Of a stretch of 5,108 nt of DNA, positions 1 to 5,108 are shown one piece after another; positions within the stretch are counted from its first letter, which is position 1, and each line of letters starts with the position of its first letter. The DNA is from Planctomycetaceae bacterium UBA969 (GTDB taxonomy: Bacteria; Planctomycetota; Planctomycetia; Gemmatales; Gemmataceae). Position numbers and translations under genes: made by a program. Below the pieces are notes generated by a model. That model was not told where the DNA came from. It did not search any database and saw nothing but the letters and a program-made list of their open reading frames with translations. Where the stretch lies: positions 1-5,108 of the forward strand of contig DBCB01000048.1 in assembly GCA_002303765.1 (NCBI GenBank). Direction: 5' to 3'.

Positions 1-33
1 CACCACGATATCAGCCTTATCTAATTGCAAGAA

Positions 34-693
34 TTAAGGCAATTGCTTCAGTCGCACATTGCGGAAGTGTACTTCAGATTGTTCTGATTGAAATCCAATT
101 GGGCCGCTCTTAAGCACGCTTTGGCACTCGCTGACTTGAACGCCATTGACTTTCACTTTCACTACGCCATCAGCTTGGCAAGTAACTTCGGTTTTGCTCC
201 ATTCGCCCATGGGTTTGAGTTGCTTAGTGAGTAGTTCTTGATCAAACTTGTTGTAGGTTATTTCTTCTTTTCCCAAGCCGATGGAAAAGATTTTTCCATG
301 GTTCAAATACCTGCCCTGGGGTTCCAAACTGCGGGGGAAATTCTTATTGAAGGGTTCTTGCATGTGAACAAGGCAACCTGAGTTGCTTTCTGGCTTGCTG
401 CCTGCAGGAAAACGCCATTCATATTCGAGTACATAATTTGTGTAAGATTTTTCGGTGTAGAAAAAACCAGTGGGCTTGCCCGAGCAAATGATTGCCCCAT
501 CCTTGACCGTACAGTTTTTGCTGGTGTCAATATCCTTGGGGGCTTTGGGATCGAAGAAAAACTTCCATCCTTCCATGTTTTTGCCATTAAAGATGGGTGT
601 AAACCCATCTTTGTCTGCTGCTACGAGTGAGCCTGCAACAATAATTCCCAGAGAAAGAGCATAAAAACGCATTGCAAGAGACTTTAAAAGCAT
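34..693 (-). CDS. Secreted DUF1080 (3-keto-disaccharide hydrolase-like) protein
   Basis: The 219-residue product carries an N-terminal signal peptide: K4/R9, a hydrophobic run at about 10-25, and a likely cleavage after V-A-A26. It should act outside the cytoplasm. The rest is one DUF1080 domain, a jelly-roll fold of the concanavalin/glycoside-hydrolase type. Family landmarks in order are FNGKNMEGW (35-43), YVLEYEWRF (87-95), SNSGC (103-107), EPQGRYLNHGKIFSIG (124-139), the W165/DGVVKVKVNG strand pair (165-184), and the closing GPIGFQSEQSEVHFRNVRL (197-215). Members are annotated as 3-keto-disaccharide hydrolases and are very numerous in Planctomycetes, where they are linked to polysaccharide breakdown; the substrate cannot be told here. 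Five cysteines (61, 70, 107, 172, 190) in an exported protein allow disulfides. The ATG at 693 was chosen because AAAGGA (702-707) lies 8 nt before it; an internal Met8 is an alternative. The family is certain, the enzymatic role inferred. Confidence 0.93.
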   Translation of the reverse strand: MLLKSLAMRFYALSLGIIVAGSLVAADKDGFTPIFNGKNMEGWKFFFDPKAPKDIDTSKNCTVKDGAIICSGKPTGFFYTEKSYTNYVLEYEWRFPAGSKPESNSGCLVHMQEPFNKNFPRSLEPQGRYLNHGKIFSIGLGKEEITYNKFDQELLTKQLKPMGEWSKTEVTCQADGVVKVKVNGVQVSECQSVLKSGPIGFQSEQSEVHFRNVRLKQLP

Positions 694-735
694 TAGGTGA
701 GTCCTTTAACGGAGGGATGAAAATAGCCAAAATCG

Positions 736-763
736 ATTGTAACGGCTTTTATTTTTATTTCAA
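736..763 (-). promoter_or_regulatory. Predicted sigma70-type promoter of the DUF1080 gene
   Basis: Read on the minus strand, TTGAAA (758-763, 5/6 to TTGACA) is followed after 16 nt by TACAAT (736-741, 5/6 to TATAAT). Transcription would start near 729 and give a leader of about 35 nt before the ATG at 693. The position fits the gene, and no closer candidate was seen. This is a consensus match only. Confidence 0.55.
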
Positions 764-787
764 TTACCAAGTTCTTCAAGCATTTAA

Positions 788-816
788 TTGACGCAAACTC
801 ATAACTCTAATAGACT
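788..816 (+). promoter_or_regulatory. Predicted sigma70-type promoter of the tRNA-Ser gene
   Basis: TTGACG (788-793, 5/6) and TAGACT (811-816, 4/6) are separated by exactly 17 nt. The expected start near 823 lies only a few bases before the mature tRNA 5' end at 830, as is usual for a singly transcribed tRNA. The element is back to back with the minus-strand promoter at 736-763, with 24 nt between the two -35 boxes. Confidence 0.6.
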
Positions 817-829
817 TTAAGTGTAGGTT

Positions 830-916
<87 letters not shown>

Positions 917-929
917 TTTTTTTAATTTG

Positions 930-958
930 CTTTCAAATCCCTTCATAATCTTTATAAT
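930..958 (+). promoter_or_regulatory. Predicted promoter of the yjdM gene
   Basis: A perfect TATAAT lies at 953-958, with only a weak -35 upstream (CTTTCA 930-935 at 17 nt, or TTTCAA 931-936 at 16 nt, each about 3/6). The start would fall near 965, leaving a leader of about 45 nt. That leader contains a small hairpin, TGCGT (968-972) / ACGCA (976-980) with loop CTC, which ends 20 nt before the ribosome binding site; I assign it no function. Confidence 0.45.
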
Positions 959-1011
959 TTTATTTTGTGCGTCTCACGCAGCGATGGATTGATGACTGAA
1001 AAGGATTTTAT

Positions 1012-1350
1012 ATGGATGGCCTGCCTTTCTGCCCCAAATGCAAATGCGAATATACCTATGAAAATGGCAGCCTTTTCGTCTGTACGGAATGCGATCATGA
1101 ATGGAGCACCACCCCTGTAGTGCCCGTTGATGAAAAGCGAGTATGGAAGGATGCATACGGCAACGAATTGAAAGATGGCGATGCGATACAAGTGATAAAA
1201 GACTTAAAAGTCAAGGGCTCATCCTCTTCAGTTAAGGTTGGTACAAAGGTCAAGAACATTCGCTTGATCGATGGCGATCACGATATTAGCTGTAAAATTG
1301 ATGGCTTTGGCCTAATGCAGATAAAGTCTGAGTTTGTAAAGAAAGCCTAA
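1012..1350 (+). CDS. yjdM: YjdM/PhnA-family zinc-ribbon protein
   Basis: The 112-residue product matches the YjdM (formerly PhnA) family over its whole length, about the usual 110 residues. The N-terminal zinc ribbon has CPKC (7-10) and CTEC (24-27), i.e. C-x2-C-x13-C-x2-C, enough for one Zn site. A linker of about 32-45 leads into the C-terminal SH3-like PhnA domain with KDAYGNELKDGD (46-57), VIKDLKVKGSSS (61-72), GTKVKNIRL (77-85), GDHDISCKIDGFG (88-100) and KSEFVKK (105-111). The old label 'alkylphosphonate utilization protein' comes from its position beside the E. coli phn operon; it is not a C-P lyase component, and its biochemical role is unsettled. No phosphonate gene is visible nearby. 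The ATG is set by AAAAGGA (999-1005), 6 nt upstream. It appears monocistronic; the next gene is convergent. Confidence 0.95.
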   Translation: MDGLPFCPKCKCEYTYENGSLFVCTECDHEWSTTPVVPVDEKRVWKDAYGNELKDGDAIQVIKDLKVKGSSSSVKVGTKVKNIRLIDGDHDISCKIDGFGLMQIKSEFVKKA

Positions 1351-1589
1351 GTAGTTTTCACGAATGCCCATGCGCGTATTCCATTGCACGGAATTGGTCC
1401 GCAACTAAGTTAATACTTGGTCACTTAAGTTTTCTAGCGCACGACGATCTTCGATTGAGTAGTGTGTGGTGTTTAAACTGCCATGCTGAAAATTTAGGAT
1501 CAGTAGGGCAAGTTTTGCAAGAAGCAAGGGTTTAGCCTAATCTCTTCAGAATCTTTTTATTGCTGCAAATGTATTTATTAGTTTGTACG
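1351..1589. other. Gene-free stretch between yjdM and the rhlE terminator
   Basis: I find no credible reading frame or RNA gene here. Small inverted repeats are present: ATTCC/GGAAT (1378-1382, 1390-1394), and ACTAAGT (1404-1410) with ACTTGGT (1415-1421) around a TAAT loop. The latter makes a 7-bp stem including one U-G pair, with TTTT at 1430-1433, about 8 nt downstream. It could be a weak plus-strand terminator for yjdM, but the T-run is too distant to be convincing. Confidence 0.4.
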
Positions 1590-1623
1590 AAAAAAGCTGC
1601 CTAGGATTACCCAAGCAGCTTTT
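1590..1623 (-). terminator. Intrinsic terminator of the rhlE gene
   Basis: On the minus strand AAAAGCTGC (1623-1615) pairs with GCAGCTTTT (1600-1592), and the stem continues inward as UUGGG / CCUAG using two wobble pairs, closing on a UAAU tetraloop. The total is 14 bp. A six-U run (complement of A1590-A1595) forms the tail, partly shared with the stem base. On the plus strand the inner part has two A-C mismatches, so the element is best read as terminating the minus-strand helicase gene, whose stop lies about 33 nt upstream. The outer 9 bp with TTTT (1620-1623) could also stop plus-strand transcripts from yjdM. Confidence 0.88.
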
Positions 1624-1656
1624 CGTTAGATCGTTTTTAGCGTTAAACAAATAATA

Positions 1657-3018
1657 TTAATCGCCAGAAGATCGATGGCCACCGCTATTACCGCCGCCAC
1701 CGCCACTGCTTTTAAACTTGTTGTACTTGGTTTTCTGGGATTTATTTTTGCTGCCTCTGCGTGGGAAGTCGCCGGGTGCAGAGCCAGAAGACCTGGGAGC
1801 AGCAACCTGCCTGCTGGGTGTTACTTTTCTATAAGGTTCCGATCTAGGGGCCTCTGATTTTTCAGGAGCTGCTTCGGGTACAAATTCAAATTTAGGTTGA
1901 ACAACAGGAAGCTTCTTGTTGACCATTTTTTCAATTGCCCTTAGCAAGCTGCGCTCTGAAGAATCACAAAAAGACACCGCTTTGCCTTTTGCCCCTGCGC
2001 GCGCAGTTCTGCCGATACGGTGAATATAAGTATCAGCTTCCCTTGGTAGATCGAAATTGACCACATGCGTTATATGATCCACATCTATGCCACGGGCTGC
2101 GATATCAGTAGCAACCAACACATTCACTTGGCGATTGCGGAACCCATCAAGAGTGCGCTGCCTGGCTGATTGGCTTTTATCACCATGAATTGCTTCAGCA
2201 TAAATTTTCGCCCTGCGCAAGCGCATGACCACTTTATCTGCGCCATGCCTGGTGCGGGTGAAAACAATTGCACTGTTGAAAGATTCGCTACCCAAATAGC
2301 TAACAAGGAAACTACCCTTATCTTTTTGGGGCACCATGAAAATAGATTGTTCGATGCGATCTGCTGCAGCACCCTTGGGCTGTTCCACATTAATCCGGGC
2401 GGGATTATTTAGAAGGGTATCCGCAAGAATTTGCACATTTCTGGGCATGGTAGCAGAGAAGAAAAGGGTTTGGCGAGCTTTTGGAATGTAGCTCATGATC
2501 TTGCGAATGTCGGGAAGGAAACCCATGTCCAACATGCGATCTGCTTCATCAAGAACCAGAATTTCGATATGGCCAAGATCAACAATCCTTTGGTTGATAA
2601 GATCCATCAATCTACCGGGTGTAGCGATTACAACATCTGCACCGTTTCTGAGGGCTCTTTCTTGACCAGATTGAGGAACACCACCATAAATGGCGGCAAA
2701 CTTGAGTGGAGTGTTCGCACCGTATGCATAAAAGCTATCCAAGATTTGGGAGGAAAGTTCGCGGGTTGGTGCAATCACCAATGCCCTGATGCGCCTGCCC
2801 TGGCCCTTGGCGGGATTTCCTTTTTCGGTGAGGTTATGAAGTACAGGAATTGCAAAGGCAGCTGTTTTTCCGCTACCGGTTTCTGCAGATCCAAGTAGGT
2901 CTTCGCCGCGCATTGCTACGGGAATTGCCTGACTTTGAATGGGAGTTGGTGTTACATAGCCTTTGGTTGCAATTGCTTGCATGATGGCAGTAGAAAGCCC
3001 GAAATCTTCGAATTTCAT
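1657..3018 (-). CDS. rhlE: RhlE-type DEAD-box ATP-dependent RNA helicase
   Basis: The 453-residue cytoplasmic protein unwinds RNA duplexes using ATP, typically in ribosome assembly and mRNA turnover. Every helicase motif is intact: Q motif around PTPIQ (24-28), I AETGSGKT (45-52), Ia PTRELSS (84-90), Ib TPGR (133-136), II DEAD (157-160), III SAT (188-190), IV IVFTRT (251-256), V ATDIAARGID (303-312) and VI HRIGRTARAG (333-342). RecA-like domain 1 covers about 1-205 and domain 2 about 220-365. The tail from 370 is basic, Pro/Ser/Lys-rich, and ends in a glycine run (439-443) and GG-S repeats, as in RNA-binding tails of RhlE-like proteins. Length is close to E. coli RhlE. RhlE is the best fit, though the RhlE/DeaD naming of planctomycete homologues is not settled by motifs alone. 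The ATG at 3018 has AGGA (3027-3030) 8 nt upstream, but that site lies inside a long hairpin (see 3018-3110). The gene is monocistronic with its own terminator. Confidence 0.96.
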   Translation of the reverse strand: MKFEDFGLSTAIMQAIATKGYVTPTPIQSQAIPVAMRGEDLLGSAETGSGKTAAFAIPVLHNLTEKGNPAKGQGRRIRALVIAPTRELSSQILDSFYAYGANTPLKFAAIYGGVPQSGQERALRNGADVVIATPGRLMDLINQRIVDLGHIEILVLDEADRMLDMGFLPDIRKIMSYIPKARQTLFFSATMPRNVQILADTLLNNPARINVEQPKGAAADRIEQSIFMVPQKDKGSFLVSYLGSESFNSAIVFTRTRHGADKVVMRLRRAKIYAEAIHGDKSQSARQRTLDGFRNRQVNVLVATDIAARGIDVDHITHVVNFDLPREADTYIHRIGRTARAGAKGKAVSFCDSSERSLLRAIEKMVNKKLPVVQPKFEFVPEAAPEKSEAPRSEPYRKVTPSRQVAAPRSSGSAPGDFPRRGSKNKSQKTKYNKFKSSGGGGGNSGGHRSSGD

Positions 3019-3110
3019 CGATTGAGTCCTATAAAAAAATTTATTAGGACCAAATCGAGGAACACAAAATGTGTCCGTAAAACCTATTGGACCTAAGCAC
3101 GATCCAACAG
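3018..3110 (-). promoter_or_regulatory. Structured 5' leader of rhlE with SD-sequestering hairpin
   Basis: Three hairpins can be drawn in the minus-strand RNA. H1 (3110-3084): CUGUUGGAUC pairs with GGUCCAAUAG, 10 bp with two wobbles and loop GUGCUUA. H2 (3076-3059): GGACACA pairs with UGUGUUCC, 7 bp with one bulged U and a UUU loop. H3 (3058-3018): UCGAUUUGGUCCU pairs with AGGACUCAAUCGA, 12 of 13 positions including one G-U, then a bulged A and AUAAA/UUUAU closed by UUUU. H3 contains the whole AGGA Shine-Dalgarno element, and its last base is the A of the start codon. Translation would therefore need H3 to be opened. The pairing is seen directly; the regulatory role (autoregulation, cold response) is inferred. 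A DNA operator with dyad symmetry is the main alternative. Confidence 0.6.
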
Positions 3111-3137
3111 CTTTAATTGCAATATGGATGAACTTAC

Positions 3138-3166
3138 ATCATATAAAATTAAAAGTAATAAACCAA
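3138..3166 (-). promoter_or_regulatory. Predicted promoter of rhlE
   Basis: On the minus strand TATGAT (3138-3143, 5/6 to TATAAT) lies 17 nt after TTGGTT (3161-3166, 3/6 to TTGACA). Transcription would start near 3131 and give a leader of about 110 nt holding the three hairpins at 3018-3110. The surroundings are AT-rich, so chance matches are possible. Confidence 0.45.
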
Positions 3167-3484
3167 GGGCAGATTATTATTTTGTTCTTCTGGCTTGCAT
3201 TCGCAATACAAAATCCTCTTATTTCAGAAGTTTTATTCTTAAGCAACTAATTTAACAGCGCCTGTGGCGATTCCTCGATGCAGTAGATCATTTTCGTGAA
3301 GAAACTAAGAAGGGATTGCTTGATCATTGTTTCATTCATTCTTAATCAAAACTTAACACCCCCTTGGGCATGGATGGCTAGCATACCTATGTCGAAAGAA
3401 ACTCTTTCTCTCCCGAAGTGTTTTGTTGAATCAAAAAATATCTTTCGCCCAAGTTTGATTGAGTCCCATTTTTTCCGAAGTATT
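3167..3484. other. Gene-poor stretch upstream of the DUF1559 pair
   Basis: No RNA gene or confident coding sequence is visible. An in-frame extension of the following gene opens at an ATG at 3296, but the 68 added residues have no family resemblance, and the strong start is at 3500. Short dyads include CGCC-TGT-GGCG (3259-3269) and CTTCTG/CAGAAG (3187-3192, 3225-3230), the second with a nested TTGC/GCAA and a T-rich right flank; none is strong. The promoter of the DUF1559 unit must lie here, but no -35/-10 pair stands out. TTGATC (3320-3325) with TAATCA (3343-3348) is the best I found, and it is poor. Confidence 0.4.
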
Positions 3485-3499
3485 AAAGGTGGCAAAATC

Positions 3500-4450
3500 A
3501 TGGACAGTTTAAAAAGTAAAAAAGGTTTTACTCTGATTGAGTTGCTAGTAGTTATAGCAATAATTGCTATCCTTATAGGTCTTTTATTGCCTGCAGTGCA
3601 AAAGGTGCGCGAAGCAGCAGCGAAAATGCAGTGTCAGAACAATTTGAAACAAATTGGATTGGCGATGATGACATATCATGACACCAATATGGCATTTACC
3701 TATGCGGGTTCGGATGGGCCCAACCAAAATTGCTGCAATGCAACCACCCGAGTAGGCTGGACTTGGTGTTTTCATATTCTCCCGTTCCTTGAGCAAAATA
3801 ATATTTACACATTGCCTAGCACAACTGCCGGGGATCTTCTTGTTCAAAACAGTATTGTTAAGACTTATTATTGCCCATCCCGAAGGCAGCCTGTGGTTTA
3901 TTCTAATGGTGCTCGATGTGATTATGCAGGTAACGGTGGTACAAGTATGGGAACCCGTGGCGTTGATGGAATGTTGGTGGCGCAATGGTCTTCTCCAAGC
4001 ACTGCCAATGCCCAAACTTTTCCTCCGAACCAAGCTGCACGAAAGATAACGGATGTTGTCGATGGCACTTCTAACACCATTATGATTGCTGAAAAACAGG
4101 TTCATGTGAGCACGATGGGAACTGGAAAGGCTGGGGGCGATAACGAACCGTGGCATAATTCTGGCTGGGATCAGGATCATGTTCGGTTTGGTAAAGACCC
4201 AGATGGTGGCAACATCGTTAATGGGGTGAATTATAATCCCAATGATTCATTACCCTTGCCTGATTCGAAGCACCCAAATTCATCCATGGCTGGTAATTTT
4301 TGGTCCACCCGTTTCGGGAGTTCCCATTCGGGAGTTTTTAATGCGGTTTTTGCGGATGGTTCTGTAAAGAGCTTGACTTACAACATCGATCCCGCGAATT
4401 GGCTGCGTATTTGCAAAATCAATGATGGCGAAGTAATAAACCCTTACTAA
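3500..4450 (+). CDS. DUF1559 prepilin-like protein, complete
   Basis: The 316-residue product begins with a short basic leader and a class III (type IV prepilin) signal: KSKKG9 then FTLIE, with the expected glycine at -1 and glutamate at +5 (E14). A hydrophobic helix runs to about residue 30, followed by PAVQKVREAAAK. The DUF1559 (SBP_bac_10) body follows: CQNNLKQIG (45-53), WCFHILPFLEQNNIY (89-103), YYCPSRR (123-129), CDYAG (140-144), DGTSNT (188-193). The C-terminal H-x9-DG motif has H276 and D286-G287. Such proteins are major planctomycete expansions, thought to be exported or anchored through a type II/IV-pilus-like apparatus; the function of individual members is unknown. The start at 3500 is preferred because AAAGGTGG (3485-3492) lies 7 nt upstream and the signal then begins at residue 1. 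The DUF1559 gene 28 nt downstream suggests an operon. Confidence 0.94.
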   Translation: MDSLKSKKGFTLIELLVVIAIIAILIGLLLPAVQKVREAAAKMQCQNNLKQIGLAMMTYHDTNMAFTYAGSDGPNQNCCNATTRVGWTWCFHILPFLEQNNIYTLPSTTAGDLLVQNSIVKTYYCPSRRQPVVYSNGARCDYAGNGGTSMGTRGVDGMLVAQWSSPSTANAQTFPPNQAARKITDVVDGTSNTIMIAEKQVHVSTMGTGKAGGDNEPWHNSGWDQDHVRFGKDPDGGNIVNGVNYNPNDSLPLPDSKHPNSSMAGNFWSTRFGSSHSGVFNAVFADGSVKSLTYNIDPANWLRICKINDGEVINPY

Positions 4451-4464
4451 TAAATCGTGTTTCC

Positions 4465-4471
4465 AAAGGAG
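4465..4471 (+). promoter_or_regulatory. Shine-Dalgarno site fixing the GTG start at 4479
   Basis: AAAGGAG lies 7 nt before GTG 4479-4481, in the 28-nt gap after the upstream stop. No ATG opens this frame before the prepilin signal, so this site decides the start of the second DUF1559 gene. Confidence 0.85.
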
Positions 4472-4478
4472 AATTGAA

Positions 4479-5108
4479 GTGAATAATAAAGCAAGGGCTG
4501 CGTTTACCCTTATTGAGTTGCTGGTGGTTATAGCAATCATTGCCATATTAATTGGGTTGCTGCTGCCTGCGGTGCAGAAGGTTCGAGAAGCTGCTGCGCG
4601 CCTGAGTTGTCAGAACAATTTGAAACAGATAGGGCTTGCTTACCAAAACTTTCATGCGCAATTTGGTTTTTTCAGCCCGGGTGCTGTTCGTTCGCCTGCT
4701 ACCGGCGTTTTAAATCCAGTTTATGGGAAGTTAGGTATCAGCGCCAATAATGTTAAACATAGCTGGGCGATTTTCCTACTACCTTATCTTGAACAGGGAA
4801 ATCTTTACTCGCAGTATAAGATGAATTCTAATTGGGCCGACCCCGTAAATGCAACCGTGATTGGCACACCTGTGAAGGCTTTTTTGTGCCCTACAGTTCC
4901 TGATCCTACCAATCGGTTTTGTAGTCCAACCATCAATGGTGTTGTAGTCAAGGCGGCCTCATCTGATTATGCTCCTAATAATGCATATGATACGGGGCTT
5001 GAAACCGCAGGTTATGCTGATGTTTGTGTATTGAGGTATGGAGTTTCTAGGGTGCAATCAGGTACGACAAGCACCGTGGTAAGCATACCGGAAATTACCG
5101 ATGGCACA
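4479..5108 (+). CDS. DUF1559 prepilin-like protein, 3' end outside window
   Basis: The frame opens at GTG and stays open to the window edge, giving the first 210 residues of a protein probably of 300 or more. The prepilin-like N-terminus is MNNKARAA then FTLIE; the residue before the cleavage point is Ala8, not Gly. The hydrophobic helix and PAVQKVREAAAR follow, then CQNNLKQIG (44-52), HSWAIFLLPYLEQGNLY (94-110), FLCPTVPD (135-142) and SDYAPN (162-167). The last residues, EITDGT (205-210), are the beginning of the DGTSNT motif. The C-terminal H-x9-DG part is missing only because the window ends. It is a paralogue of the gene before it: identical over residues 9-40 (there 10-41), then diverging, with a longer insertion around 66-92. 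It is probably co-transcribed with that gene. Its specific function is unknown. Confidence 0.93.
   Translation, partial: MNNKARAAFTLIELLVVIAIIAILIGLLLPAVQKVREAAARLSCQNNLKQIGLAYQNFHAQFGFFSPGAVRSPATGVLNPVYGKLGISANNVKHSWAIFLLPYLEQGNLYSQYKMNSNWADPVNATVIGTPVKAFLCPTVPDPTNRFCSPTINGVVVKAASSDYAPNNAYDTGLETAGYADVCVLRYGVSRVQSGTTSTVVSIPEITDGT

Noticed and set aside
1..33. Continuation of a downstream minus-strand gene after the DUF1080 stop
   Set aside because: There is no start codon for a following gene on the minus strand in these 33 bases and no hairpin with a T-run, so nothing can be called.
717..791. Short plus-strand frame of 24 codons beginning ATG AAA ATA GCC, preceded by GGAGGG
   Set aside because: The purine run touches the ATG with no spacer, so it cannot act as its ribosome binding site. 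The frame overlaps both predicted promoters and has no recognisable features.
1363..1394. Overlapping small dyads (GAATGC/GTATTC and ATTCC/GGAAT) just after yjdM as its terminator
   Set aside because: The stems are only 5-6 bp, compete with each other and have no T-run after them.
2431..2898. 155-codon plus-strand frame inside the helicase gene
   Set aside because: It lies wholly opposite conserved helicase motif coding sequence, lacks a ribosome binding site and resembles no family; it is an antisense shadow.
3584..4180. 198-codon minus-strand frame inside the first DUF1559 gene
   Set aside because: The product is rich in Arg/His/Ser/Ile without domain structure and lies antisense to a clearly conserved coding sequence.

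Overview
The window looks like a chromosomal piece of a planctomycete, probably a Gemmataceae-type lineage or relative with unusually AT-leaning DNA. This rests on protein families: two tandem DUF1559 proteins (prepilin-like N-terminus, H-x9-DG C-terminus) and an exported DUF1080 protein, both strongly expanded in Planctomycetes. No marker gene here fixes the genus. The start and stop signals are ordinary bacterial ones: AAGGA/AGGA-type ribosome binding sites 6-8 nt before the starts, and sigma70-like promoters.

Layout: 34-693 (-) encodes a secreted DUF1080 / 3-keto-disaccharide hydrolase-like protein. A divergent promoter region (736-816) separates it from tRNA-Ser(GGA) at 830-916 (+). A small zinc-ribbon YjdM/PhnA protein follows at 1012-1350 (+). 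A gene-free stretch leads to a strong intrinsic terminator (1590-1623) serving the convergent RhlE-type DEAD-box RNA helicase gene, 1657-3018 (-). That helicase has a structured 5' leader (3018-3110) whose last hairpin buries its own Shine-Dalgarno sequence. A gene-poor stretch (3167-3484) precedes a two-gene (+) unit of DUF1559 proteins: one complete (3500-4450), and one beginning at a GTG at 4479 and cut by the window end.

How the genes relate: the neighbours do not form one pathway. They are an envelope/periplasmic carbohydrate-linked protein, a tRNA, a small zinc protein of unclear role, a housekeeping/cold-type helicase, and a pair of pseudopilin-like secreted or surface proteins that are probably co-transcribed. 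I see no CRISPR array, transposase, phage gene or defence module, and no case for a wholly new multi-gene system. The most interesting signal is the helicase leader RNA, which looks like a cis-regulatory element that could be opened by an RNA helicase or by temperature. That reading is inferred from base pairing alone.
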